Below are positions 1-7,293 of a DNA stretch of 17,604 nt, piece after piece. Positions within the stretch are counted from its first letter, which is position 1, and every line of letters starts with the position of its first letter. The notes under the pieces are model-generated. The model was not told the origin of the DNA, searched no databases, and saw nothing but the letters and a program-made list of their open reading frames with translations. This DNA comes from Bdellovibrionaceae bacterium UBA2466 (lineage in GTDB: Bacteria; Bdellovibrionota; FAC87; UBA2466), in contig DDPO01000039.1 of the NCBI GenBank assembly GCA_002342225.1, positions 1-17,604 on the forward strand. Direction: 5' to 3'. The position numbers and the translations under genes were made by a program.

Positions 1-492
1 AAACAGTATTACCAAATCGATCCTAAAAACAGCTGGCTACTTGCCGCTTGCGAGAAAAACCTTCCTATCTTTGTTCCTGGTTGGGAAGATTCCACGCTTG
101 GAAACATTTTTACTGCCCGTTGCATCGAAGGAAAAATCACCACTAAAGCTCTCAAGGGTGGAATCGAATACATGATGTCTCTTTGCAAATGGTACGAAGA
201 GACTTGCCGTAAAACTCCCATTGGCTTTTTTCAAATCGGTGGCGGAATTGCCGGAGACTTCCCGATCTGTGTAGTCCCCATGTTGAACCAAGACCTTATT
301 AAAGATGTTCCCGTATGGAACTACTTCTGTCAGATCAGTGATTCCACAACCAGCTATGGCTCTTACTCAGGTGCCGTTCCTAATGAAAAGATCACTTGGG
401 GTAAGCTTGATGCCGAAACTCCTAAGTTCATCATTGAATCCGATGCGACTATCGTAGCCCCACTGATGTTTGCTTATATCTTAGGACACTAG
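1..492 (+). CDS. Deoxyhypusine synthase-like protein, C-terminal part (5' end outside window)
   Basis: The frame is open from base 1 to the TAG at 490-492 and gives 163 visible residues. The signature is that of the deoxyhypusine synthase (DHS) fold: PIFVPGWEDSTLGN at visible residues 22-35, GGGIAGDF at 80-87, and SDSTTSYGSYSGAVPNEK at 113-130 followed by ITWGKL. In eukaryotic and archaeal DHS the glycine run continues as GGGVVKHH, whose Lys forms the enzyme-substrate imine. Here the same position is Gly (visible residue 85). Bacteria lack eIF5A, and DHS-like proteins in bacteria have been linked to polyamine chemistry, so a classic deoxyhypusine role is unlikely. The family call is firm. The substrate is unknown. 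The stop codon overlaps the next gene's GTG by one base, which argues for an operon with the ABC exporter. Confidence 0.85.
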   Translation, partial: KQYYQIDPKNSWLLAACEKNLPIFVPGWEDSTLGNIFTARCIEGKITTKALKGGIEYMMSLCKWYEETCRKTPIGFFQIGGGIAGDFPICVVPMLNQDLIKDVPVWNYFCQISDSTTSYGSYSGAVPNEKITWGKLDAETPKFIIESDATIVAPLMFAYILGH

Positions 493-1307
493 TGACCGCT
501 TCTCTGGAAGTTAAGAATTTAACCAAAAGCTATCAGCGAAAGGGGCAACCCCCTTTCGTTGCTGTGAAAGATCTCTCTTTTGAAGTCCGACCTGGGGAGA
601 TCTTTGGCCTCTTGGGTCCCAATGGCGCCGGTAAATCAACCACTATTAACTGCCTCACTGGCTTTTATCCTCCCACACATGGGGAGGTCTTAATTGAAGG
701 GTTTAATATCCACCGAGACCCTAAAAAAGCGAAACAGCACTTAGGGGTTTGCTCACAAGAGGACACTCTCGACACCGATTTTGATGTGCTAGACCAAATG
801 CTCCGGTACGGCACTTTTTATCGAATGAACCACTTTGAAATTGTGAAACGAGCTAGATTGCTTTTAGAAACCTTGGGCCTCATGGAAAAAAGTAATGAGC
901 TCATTGAAAATTTATCGGGAGGAATGCGCCGAAAACTCCAAGTGGCTCGAGCCCTCATTTCAAATCCCAAAGTTTTAGTCCTCGATGAACCTACGACAGG
1001 ACTTGATCCCGATGCCAGAAGAACTCTTTGGCAGCTTTTAACAGAAAATCGAAAACAGGGGATGGCGACACTTCTCTCCACTCACTACATGGAAGAAGCT
1101 GAGCGACTTTGTGACCGCATTGCTATTCTTTTTGAAGGGAAAGTTTTAGATCTCGATTCCCCTGAAAATCTTATTAAAAAATATATCGGCACTGAGATTA
1201 TCGAAGAGGAAATTCGCCCAGGAGTCATTTGGAAAAGAAATCCTAATCTCGAAGATGTCTTTTTAAAACTCACAGGGAAATCTCTTTCAAGTGGAGATTC
1301 CGAATGA
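492..1307 (+). CDS. ABC-2 exporter ATP-binding protein (NodI/DrrA type)
   Basis: This 271-residue ATPase energises export through the permease that follows it. Walker [10 protein letters not shown] is at residues 42-50, the Q-loop Gln at 89, the signature LSGGM at 141-145, Walker B VLVLDEP at 161-167 and the switch His at 198 in STHYMEEAE. The C-terminal [11 protein letters not shown] (252-262) is typical of the DrrA/NodI/CcmA-like ATPases of ABC-2 exporters. The GTG start at 492 overlaps the upstream stop, and an AGGA sits at 483-486. The 3' end overlaps the permease by ATGA (1304-1307). The substrate cannot be read from the sequence. NodI-like systems export lipo-oligosaccharides and DrrA-like ones export small molecules. 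A strong hairpin lies over codons 15-24. Confidence 0.93.
   Translation: MTASLEVKNLTKSYQRKGQPPFVAVKDLSFEVRPGEIFGLLGPNGAGKSTTINCLTGFYPPTHGEVLIEGFNIHRDPKKAKQHLGVCSQEDTLDTDFDVLDQMLRYGTFYRMNHFEIVKRARLLLETLGLMEKSNELIENLSGGMRRKLQVARALISNPKVLVLDEPTTGLDPDARRTLWQLLTENRKQGMATLLSTHYMEEAERLCDRIAILFEGKVLDLDSPENLIKKYIGTEIIEEEIRPGVIWKRNPNLEDVFLKLTGKSLSSGDSE
534..561 (+). other. Strong RNA hairpin inside the ABC ATPase 5' coding region
   Basis: CAGCGAAAGGGG (534-545), loop CAAC (546-549), then CCCCTTTCGTTG (550-561). This makes 12 consecutive pairs, one of them G-U, with a 4-base loop. It starts 42 bases after the GTG start and encodes residues 15-24 ([10 protein letters not shown]). There is no T-run after it, so it is not an intrinsic terminator. 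It could slow ribosomes, mark an RNA processing site or tune relative expression within the operon. Any such role is inference. Confidence 0.6.
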
Positions 1308-2095
1308 GACCCCTTTGGGCGAAATTTGAAGAAGCCTTTTGGCCTATCCGCTGTGTGTGGCTCAGATATCTGCATGTTTATTTAAAAAATTGGGTCTATG
1401 GCCTTGTCACTACATTCGTCGAGCCCCTGCTCTATTTAGTCTCTTTTGGTTATGGGCTTGGAAGTATGATTGGATCGGTCGAAGCCAATGGGATTTCAGT
1501 GAGCTATCGACAATTTGTTTTTGCGGGCTTTGTCGCTCAAAGCTGTTTATTTCAAGGCTTCTTTGAAGCAGCGTATGGCTCATTCGTCCGCATGTACTAT
1601 CAAAAAATATTTAAAGCGATGGCTTCGACTCCCATCACTTTGTCCGAAGTTCTTTGGGGAGAACTCCTCTGGGATGCCACCAAAGGCACTCTGTCAGCCT
1701 GTGCTATTTTACTTTTAGGGAGTCTTTCGGGAGATCTTTCACCGTGGGGGAGTTTAATGGCTGTCCCTCTCTGTTTCTTAGGGGCCCTCCTCTTTTCAAG
1801 TTTAGGACTCTGGATGGCTGCGCTTTCTCAGACGATCGAACAGATCTCCTATCCTCAATACCTTCTGGTTTTCCCCATGTTTCTTTTCTGCGGAGTTTAC
1901 TTCCCGCTTGAAACTCTGCCTGAAACTTTGCAAACCCTAGCCTCTTTCCTTCCTCTGACAGCACTGTTGTCCTTGATTCGATGGCTCACTTTAGACTTCC
2001 CGTTTCAAATTCAAGCTCTAGCGGTCTTTATTTTCTGGCTAGTTCTGATGGTTTTTATCAGCCGCGACACTATGTCCCGAAGACTCGTGAAATAG
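1304..2095 (+). CDS. ABC-2 type exporter permease (NodJ/DrrB type)
   Basis: This 263-residue integral membrane protein is the channel partner of the ATPase before it; the two genes share ATGA. An amphipathic N-terminus (about residues 1-30) is followed by about six hydrophobic segments near 31-55, 70-95, 118-140, 147-175, 183-203 and 235-252. Family marks include YGLVTTFVEPLLYLVSFGYGLG (split at 32-53), FVFAGFVAQS (71-80), the MASTPITLSEVLWGE segment (106-120) and the late LVFPMFLFCGVYFPLETLP segment (188-206) before LPLTALLSLIRWL. This is the ABC2_membrane layout with NodJ-like spacing. The length is normal for NodJ (about 260). It acts in the inner membrane. The substrate is unknown. Confidence 0.9.
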   Translation: MRPLWAKFEEAFWPIRCVWLRYLHVYLKNWVYGLVTTFVEPLLYLVSFGYGLGSMIGSVEANGISVSYRQFVFAGFVAQSCLFQGFFEAAYGSFVRMYYQKIFKAMASTPITLSEVLWGELLWDATKGTLSACAILLLGSLSGDLSPWGSLMAVPLCFLGALLFSSLGLWMAALSQTIEQISYPQYLLVFPMFLFCGVYFPLETLPETLQTLASFLPLTALLSLIRWLTLDFPFQIQALAVFIFWLVLMVFISRDTMSRRLVK

Positions 2096-2115
2096 CCCCT
2101 GCTTCCAAAGTTCCG

Positions 2116-2124
2116 TGTTAAAAT
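2116..2124 (+). promoter_or_regulatory. Extended -10 element for wecB
   Basis: TGT-TAAAAT matches TGn plus five of six bases of TATAAT. No good -35 is seen 16-18 bases upstream. It ends 11 bases before the wecB ATG (2136), so the predicted RNA start is only about 5 bases before the ATG. There is no Shine-Dalgarno in that space. Confidence 0.45.
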
Positions 2125-2135
2125 AAAGTATCCCA

Positions 2136-3311
2136 ATGGCCACTCCACACAAAATTCTTCTCATCTTTGGAACTAGACCCGAAGCCATCAAAATGGCTCC
2201 GGTCTTTTCGGCCCTTAAAGATCGCTCCGATCTTTTTGATGTTAAAATCTGTGTGACCGGTCAGCACCGTGAAATGTTAGACCAAGTCATGTCTCTCTTT
2301 GGAATGAAAGCAGATTACGATCTCAATATCATGACTCAAGGGCAAGATGTCACCGATATCACTTCCAAAGTTTTAGTGAGCTTGAGAGATGTTTTTAGAA
2401 GTGAAGAGCCCAGTCGGGTTTTGGTTCATGGGGATACGACGACTACTTTGGCCGCAAGCCTTGCTGCTTTTTACTCAAAAGTTCCTGTTGCCCATGTAGA
2501 AGCGGGTCTTAGAACGGGAAATTTCTTTGCCCCTTGGCCCGAGGAGATGAATCGCCATGTGACAACTGTGCTAGCCGACTTGCACTTTGCACCAACCGAA
2601 TCGGCTAAAAAAAATCTTCTCAAAGAAAATATTTCCCCAGCGCAAATTTTTGTCACTGGAAATACAGTCATTGATGCGCTCTATAGCGTCGTTCAAAAGA
2701 CCACAACCTCCGGCCCTTTAAAGAAATCACTGGAAGATTGCTTTTCATTTCTAAAAAAAGATAAAAAACTCATTCTCGTCACTGGCCATCGAAGAGAAAA
2801 CTTTGGACAAGGTTTCGAAAATTTCTGTAACGCTATTTTGACAATCTTAAGAGAAAACCAAGACGCGGAAGTTTGCTATCCAGTTCACTTAAACCCCAAT
2901 GTTAAAGAACCTGTGAATCGCATCTTAAAAAATGCCGGAAAAGATCTCGCTTCAAGAGTACATCTCATCGACCCACTCGAATATGTTCCTTTTGTTTATA
3001 TGATGAATCGAGCTCACTTCATTTTGACCGACTCAGGTGGAGTTCAAGAAGAAGGGCCCGCTTTGGGAAAACCGGTCTTGGTTTCACGAGAAGTCACCGA
3101 GCGTCCCGAAGCTCTAGTCAACGATGCTGTGAAATTGGTCGGAACCGACCTTAAAAAGATAGTTCAAGAATCCAATACTCTTCTTAGAAACTCTTCGGAA
3201 TATCAACGACGCAGTCAAAAAGCGAGCCCTTATGGCGACGGCCATGCAGCTGAAAGAATCACGAAAGTCCTCGCCGCTGAGGCCTTAGCTTCAACAGTAG
3301 AAGCAGCTTAA
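2136..3311 (+). CDS. wecB: UDP-N-acetylglucosamine 2-epimerase (non-hydrolysing)
   Basis: Interconverts UDP-GlcNAc and UDP-ManNAc in the cytoplasm, supplying ManNAc units for surface polysaccharides. The 391 residues match the usual length (about 370-390). The N-terminal IFGTRPEAIKMAPV is at 10-23. The E. coli catalytic residues D95, E117, E131 and H213 fall, with a constant offset of five, on D100 (HGDTTTT), E122 (HVEAGLRTG), E136 (PWPEEMNRH) and H218 (TGHRREN). The C-terminal TDSGGVQEEGPALGKPVL motif binds the nucleotide. There is no Shine-Dalgarno; an extended -10 lies just upstream, so the message may be nearly leaderless. The TAA stop touches the inverted repeat shared with hemH. No mannosaminuronate dehydrogenase (wecC) is next to it. 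Confidence 0.96.
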   Translation: MATPHKILLIFGTRPEAIKMAPVFSALKDRSDLFDVKICVTGQHREMLDQVMSLFGMKADYDLNIMTQGQDVTDITSKVLVSLRDVFRSEEPSRVLVHGDTTTTLAASLAAFYSKVPVAHVEAGLRTGNFFAPWPEEMNRHVTTVLADLHFAPTESAKKNLLKENISPAQIFVTGNTVIDALYSVVQKTTTSGPLKKSLEDCFSFLKKDKKLILVTGHRRENFGQGFENFCNAILTILRENQDAEVCYPVHLNPNVKEPVNRILKNAGKDLASRVHLIDPLEYVPFVYMMNRAHFILTDSGGVQEEGPALGKPVLVSREVTERPEALVNDAVKLVGTDLKKIVQESNTLLRNSSEYQRRSQKASPYGDGHAAERITKVLAAEALASTVEAA

Positions 3312-3357
3312 AAGGTGTCAGTCACCTTTCAAGCTTATTGGGAGACTGACACCTTTT
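3310..3357. repeat. 14-bp inverted repeat at the wecB/hemH convergent junction (REP-like, possible bidirectional terminator)
   Basis: The arms AAAAGGTGTCAGTC (3310-3323) and GACTGACACCTTTT (3344-3357) are perfect complements across a 20-base spacer. A competing short hairpin, AAAGGTG-TCAGT-CACCTTT, occupies 3311-3329. The left arm includes the last two bases of the wecB TAA. The right arm encodes V-S-V-K near the hemH C-terminus, and the hemH stop lies in the spacer. The RNA ends in UUUU on either strand, fitting a two-way terminator. The form resembles dispersed REP-type palindromes, but only this copy is in the window. Confidence 0.7.
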
Positions 3358-4387
3358 CCCTCGGAGCGGTCTCTAGAATTTTGACAACTGCCTTCACCCA
3401 TTCAGGTTCAGCATTTAAAGAAGGAATAAGGGTTAGTTTCTCTCCTCCATGCTTTTGAAATTCTTCTTCACCCCGAACACTCACTTCTTCCAGAGTCTCT
3501 AAACAATCGGCTACAAAAGAAGGGCAAAGAACTACGACTTTTCTTATCCCCTGCTTAGGCAACTCCTGATAAAGCTCATCACTATAAGGTTTAATCCAAG
3601 GCGTCCTTCCCAAACGAGACTGGAAAGCCACTCGATACCGATTTTCTGGAATTCCCAATTTCTGTGCTACTTTTCTAGCCGTATAAAAACACTGAGCCCG
3701 ATAGCAATCGGTATTAGCCTCAACGATGCTTAGCGAACAGTCTTTTGCCTGAAGGCAATAGTTGCCCGACTTGTCGGTCTTTTTTACTTGGCGCTCTGGC
3801 ACCCCATGGAAACTAAAAACTGCCATGTCGTAAGGTTCATTTTCCAAATATCTTTGGCTTACTTGAGCGACAGCCTCTATATAAGCCTCTTCCCCATAAA
3901 AAGCTTTTATCGACTCCACAGGTACTTGGCGCCTTAATCGCTTCATAACGTTTTGAACAGCTATCACGGAGGATTTTGTTGCGGCTAACGAATATTGTGG
4001 ATACAGCGGGCAAACCACAATCTTAGTCACATGTTTTCTTAAAAGAGACTCAACTCCTTTGGCGATCGAGGGAGAACCGTACCGCATGGCCATCTCAACT
4101 TCAGCTTTTGCATGAAGCTGCTTTTTAACCTCTTCAGTCAAAGCTTTCGTATAAAAATAGAGTGGAGATCCATCTTCGGTCCAGATCGTTTTGTATTGAG
4201 CCGACGACTGGTGAGGCCTGTCTTTGAGAATCAATAATTTTACGAGGATCCAGCGAATGGGATAGGGAATATCAATGACTTCAGGATCCATCAAAAACTC
4301 ATCCAAATAGGTCCTGACATCTTCAGGATGGGGGCTATCTGGCGTTCCCAAGTTAATCAATAAGTAGCCAATTTTTTCCTTATTCAT
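3335..4387 (-). CDS. hemH: Ferrochelatase with internal cysteine (probable [2Fe-2S]) segment
   Basis: Inserts Fe2+ into protoporphyrin IX, the last step of heme synthesis, at the inner membrane surface. The 350 residues carry INLGTPDSPHPEDVRTYL (11-28), MRYGSPSI (101-108), VVCPLYPQYS (124-133), the catalytic His194 in SFHGVPER and Glu297 in CLETLEE. Cysteines 211, 217, 228 and 233 (C-x5-C-x10-C-x4-C) lie in one short stretch just after the His. Such internal cysteines ligate a [2Fe-2S] cluster in the ferrochelatase class I recall from Myxococcus and Bdellovibrio. The start is supported by AAGGTGA six bases upstream. The last residues (EKVSVSQ) come from the inverted repeat shared with wecB. 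Confidence 0.95.
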   Translation of the reverse strand: MNKEKIGYLLINLGTPDSPHPEDVRTYLDEFLMDPEVIDIPYPIRWILVKLLILKDRPHQSSAQYKTIWTEDGSPLYFYTKALTEEVKKQLHAKAEVEMAMRYGSPSIAKGVESLLRKHVTKIVVCPLYPQYSLAATKSSVIAVQNVMKRLRRQVPVESIKAFYGEEAYIEAVAQVSQRYLENEPYDMAVFSFHGVPERQVKKTDKSGNYCLQAKDCSLSIVEANTDCYRAQCFYTARKVAQKLGIPENRYRVAFQSRLGRTPWIKPYSDELYQELPKQGIRKVVVLCPSFVADCLETLEEVSVRGEEEFQKHGGEKLTLIPSLNAEPEWVKAVVKILETAPREKVSVSQ

Positions 4388-4417
4388 TTGTCATCACCTT
4401 AGCGGAACTGTTAGAAA
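4388..4417 (+). promoter_or_regulatory. Promoter for the 4426 gene (TTGTCA / extended -10)
   Basis: The -35 TTGTCA (4388-4393, five of six) and the -10 TAGAAA (4412-4417, four of six) have an 18-base spacer. A TG one base before the -10 (4409-4410) extends it. The predicted RNA start is about 4424, two bases before the ATG, so the transcript would be almost leaderless. The element sits in the 38-base divergent gap with hemH and abuts the hemH ribosome site. Confidence 0.5.
4394..4400 (-). promoter_or_regulatory. Ribosome binding site of hemH
   Basis: On the minus strand this reads AAGGTGA, six bases before the hemH ATG at 4387. It fixes that start. Confidence 0.6.
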
Positions 4418-4425
4418 AAGAGTAG

Positions 4426-5106
4426 ATGAAAAGCAAGGCCTTAACTCACGAAATCGCAAAAGAAGCTGATATTTTAAAGGAACTAACCCAGCTTTTAAAC
4501 CATACGTTAGAAACTGAAGGCCAGGTTTTATGGGTCAAGTTATTTCAGGAAAAAACGGCCCATGATGGCCCCACCAATCAGATTGCAGTCTCTTTTGAAG
4601 AGGCCAAATTGGCTCTAGGGGGGCTACTCAAAGAAGTTGCCAAGAAACCTATCAAAGGGAAATTGAATGTAGCATTAAAGCTCGGAGTTCAAAGTACCGC
4701 TCTTTTCTCTTCTGCTTTTCTAGGTCTTATTCTTCCTCAAAACGACGTGATCCTTTTCAAAAAGGACCAAAAACAAGATGCCATCACGCTAGAGCGAGCT
4801 TCACTGTTTATCTCTGAGCTTTTCTTAGATTGGATGGATGCCATTTTATCGAGGGCTGAGGAAAACTCCACAACCATTGAGAACTTAGCCATCCGCTTGG
4901 AGCTAAAAAACCATTTGGAACTCACTCGAAAGCTCACCCAAAACGCAAAAGCGGGTTTAAAGAGGGGGTCAAACCTCAGAAATCGAACGACTCAAGCTTT
5001 GTATAAAATATTTAAGACCCAACGAAAAGAGATCCGTATTCCTATGGAAAGCCGAGCATTTCTTGCTTTGGAAGGATTCTTAAATCAAACTCTCAAAACG
5101 AAATGA
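4426..5106 (+). CDS. Hypothetical protein, 226 residues, first gene of an operon
   Basis: I do not recognise this family. The protein is lysine-rich, mostly helical by composition, and has no signal peptide. One hydrophobic stretch near residues 90-110 (ALFSSAFLGLILPQNDVILF) could be a buried core or a single membrane-associated helix. The C-terminal third is strongly basic (LKRGSNLRNRTTQALYKI and TQRKEIRI), which could suit nucleic-acid or membrane-phosphate contact, but that is a guess. Its stop shares ATGA with the reductase gene that follows, and it has its own well-formed promoter, so it is very likely a real translated gene. It has no Shine-Dalgarno sequence. It is not a fragment of hemH, from which it diverges. 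Confidence 0.75.
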   Translation: MKSKALTHEIAKEADILKELTQLLNHTLETEGQVLWVKLFQEKTAHDGPTNQIAVSFEEAKLALGGLLKEVAKKPIKGKLNVALKLGVQSTALFSSAFLGLILPQNDVILFKKDQKQDAITLERASLFISELFLDWMDAILSRAEENSTTIENLAIRLELKNHLELTRKLTQNAKAGLKRGSNLRNRTTQALYKIFKTQRKEIRIPMESRAFLALEGFLNQTLKTK

Positions 5107-6170
5107 ACACTTCAACAAAACCTTGGATGTTGTACGGAGCCAATGGCTTTACTGGAGCCCTCATTGCCCGAGAGGCTCAAAAAAGAGAAATGGCAGTTGT
5201 TCTCGCAGGAAGAAGTGAAGAGAAGATCATTCCTTTAGCAAAGGAACTCAACTTTCCCTACGAGATTTTTTCTCTGGAATCAGTCGAAACAATCAAAGAA
5301 AAAATAGGTCAGTGTAGTTTAGTGCTGCTCTGTGCAGGCCCTTTTTCTAAAACCAGCGAAAATATGGTTCAGGCTTGCTTAGAACTAGGCATACATTATT
5401 TAGACATCACTGGAGAGATTGCAGTTCTAGAAAGGGTTTTATCTCTCGATTCCCAAGCAAAGAAAAGCGGTTCAGTGCTTATCCCAGGGGTGGGGTTTGA
5501 TGTTGTCCCCTCAGACTGTTTGGCAAAAATTTTGAGTGAAAAGCTTCCCGAGGCTCAGGAACTCAATCTTGCCTTTACAGGAGAAGCTACTTTAAGCGCT
5601 GGAACTTCAAAAACGATGCTCGAAAACATTCCCATGGGGAGCAAAATAAGGAAAAATGGAAAAATAATTTCTGTTCCCCTTTTCTCTATTTTTAAAAACA
5701 TCCCTATTCTCTCAAATAAGCCCCTTTCCTGCTCCACAATTCCATGGGGTGATGTGGCCTCTGCTTTTTACTCGACTCACATACCAAATATTGCAGTTTA
5801 CGGGCCCGCTTTTCAATGGACTCGCTGGCTTAAAACACCAATGCAACTTCTCAGTCCAGTTCTCGCCCACAATTGTGTTCAAAACCTTTTTAAGAGACAA
5901 ATTGAAAAGAAGGTCAAAGGCCCTAGCGAAGAAGAACAAATGACTTCGAAAATGTATTTGTGGGGCCAAGTGAGAAAAGGTAGAGAAACAATCCATGGAA
6001 GATTAGTCGTTCCCGAAGGTTATCGATTCACGATGCTTACGGCTTTGAGATCTGTCGAAAAAGTACTTTCGGGAGGTATTAAACCAGGTAGCTACACACC
6101 CTCTATGGCGTTTGGCGGTCAATTTATCAAAGAGTTTCCCGAAGTTTATTTAAAATTAGGCGATTCATAA
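5103..6170 (+). CDS. Saccharopine dehydrogenase-like NAD(P)-binding oxidoreductase
   Basis: A 355-residue Rossmann-fold protein. The N-terminus carries MLYGANGFTGALIA (9-22), AGRSEEK (35-41), LLCAGPF (75-81), YLDITGE (99-105) and PGVGFDVVPSD (128-138). These are the marks of the saccharopine dehydrogenase NADP-binding domain and the related trans-acting enoyl reductase family. Lysine-pathway saccharopine dehydrogenase itself is unlikely. Bacterial relatives of this size act on lipid- or polyketide-like substrates or are uncharacterised. The gene overlaps the upstream orphan by ATGA and is one base from the peptidase gene downstream, so the three are probably cotranscribed. The reaction cannot be named from the sequence. 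Confidence 0.88.
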   Translation: MNTSTKPWMLYGANGFTGALIAREAQKREMAVVLAGRSEEKIIPLAKELNFPYEIFSLESVETIKEKIGQCSLVLLCAGPFSKTSENMVQACLELGIHYLDITGEIAVLERVLSLDSQAKKSGSVLIPGVGFDVVPSDCLAKILSEKLPEAQELNLAFTGEATLSAGTSKTMLENIPMGSKIRKNGKIISVPLFSIFKNIPILSNKPLSCSTIPWGDVASAFYSTHIPNIAVYGPAFQWTRWLKTPMQLLSPVLAHNCVQNLFKRQIEKKVKGPSEEEQMTSKMYLWGQVRKGRETIHGRLVVPEGYRFTMLTALRSVEKVLSGGIKPGSYTPSMAFGGQFIKEFPEVYLKLGDS

Positions 6171-6171
6171 G

Positions 6172-7293
6172 ATGAACAATTTATTCTTTTTCTTTTTGTT
6201 CGGCCTGTCACACATCGCTCTTGCTCGAGCAAGAGACTTAGGCATTCCCCTTGCCGGAAAAACCGGAGGACTCAATGCGATTACCGATCTCAAAGGTGTT
6301 GAAGTGGGTCATGTCACTCTCATTTCAGGAGAGGGCCCACTTATTGTCGGAAAAGGGCCTGTCCGAACTGGGGTCACAGCTATTTTCCCAAAAGGCAAAA
6401 CCAACTCCCCTGTTCCAGCTGCTTGGTTTTCACTGAATGGAAATGGCGAACTAACTGGAACTGCATGGATTGAAGAGACCGGATTTTTAGATGGCCCCAT
6501 CGTTCTCACGAACACTAACAGTGTGGGAATTGCGCGAGATGCAGTTCAGAAGTGGGCTTTGAATCATTTAACCTCTAAAAACTCAGATGAGGATCCGGCA
6601 TCTTTACCTGTCGTAGGAGAGACTTGGGATGGTCGTCTTAATGATATTCGGGGCAACCATGTCACAAGAGATCATGTCTTTGAAGCTTTAAAATCGGCCA
6701 AAAGCGGCCCAGTCCTTGAGGGAAATGTCGGCGGTGGCACTGGAATGGTTTCATTCGGTTATAAATCAGGAATTGGAACGAGTTCTAGAGAAGTTAAGAT
6801 TGGCAGAGAAGTTTATACACTTGGAGCTTTGGTACAGTCCAATTTTGGTAGCCGAGAAGAACTCACTATTTCAGGGATCAATATCGCAAGTCGATTTAAA
6901 GACCCTCTACCCGCACTTAATCTTCAATCAAAAAAAGATGGCTCCATTATTGTCGTCATTGGAACCAATGCACCATTATTGGCGCAACAGCTGAAGCGAT
7001 TAGCAAAGCGAGTCCCCATGGGGATTGCAAAAGTAGGAGGAATTGCCCATGACTCTTCAGGCGATCTCTTTCTAGCTTTCTCAACCCAAAGCCCAGTCAG
7101 AAAAAAGGGGAAACTTATTTATGAATCCCTCCCCAATGAAGAAATGGATGAACTTTTTAGAGCTACTGTCGAATCGACTGAAGAGGCTATTATCAATTCT
7201 TTAATAGCTGCGGAGACGATGGTGGGAATCAATGGAAACAGGGTTGAAGCCATCAAAAAAGAGAAGCTTCAAACCCTGTTTCGAACTCATTAA
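6172..7293 (+). CDS. P1 family (DmpA/BapA-like) self-processing peptidase, probably exported
   Basis: The 373 residues begin with a signal peptide (NLFFFFLFGLSHIALA, residues 3-18, likely cleaved near 18-20), so it probably acts in the periplasm. GGLNAITDLKGVEVGH (32-47), the TGVTAIFP (66-73) and AAWFSLNGNGELTG (83-96) region, LTNTNSVGIARDAV (112-125), EGNVGGGTGM (183-192) and LVQSNFGSREELTISG (220-235) are family marks. In DmpA the chain cuts itself at a Gly-Ser bond whose Ser becomes the N-terminal nucleophile. Here that is G257-S258 in KKDGSIIVVIGTNAPL. The family includes L-aminopeptidase/D-esterase and beta-aminopeptidases. The stop overlaps the convergent oxidoreductase stop in a shared TTAA. 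An 18-bp palindrome sits in the signal-peptide codons. Confidence 0.92.
   Translation: MNNLFFFFLFGLSHIALARARDLGIPLAGKTGGLNAITDLKGVEVGHVTLISGEGPLIVGKGPVRTGVTAIFPKGKTNSPVPAAWFSLNGNGELTGTAWIEETGFLDGPIVLTNTNSVGIARDAVQKWALNHLTSKNSDEDPASLPVVGETWDGRLNDIRGNHVTRDHVFEALKSAKSGPVLEGNVGGGTGMVSFGYKSGIGTSSREVKIGREVYTLGALVQSNFGSREELTISGINIASRFKDPLPALNLQSKKDGSIIVVIGTNAPLLAQQLKRLAKRVPMGIAKVGGIAHDSSGDLFLAFSTQSPVRKKGKLIYESLPNEEMDELFRATVESTEEAIINSLIAAETMVGINGNRVEAIKKEKLQTLFRTH
6218..6235. repeat. 18-bp perfect palindrome in the peptidase signal-peptide region
   Basis: CTCTTGCTCGAGCAAGAG is self-complementary over all 18 bases. It covers the codons around A-L-A-R-A-R at the expected cleavage site. It may be a chance product of alternating Ala/Arg/Leu codons. 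Confidence 0.5.

Noticed and set aside
37..291. Antisense open frames over the DHS-like gene and similar frames elsewhere
   Set aside because: They mirror codon bias of the real genes, lack ribosome sites and show no domain features.
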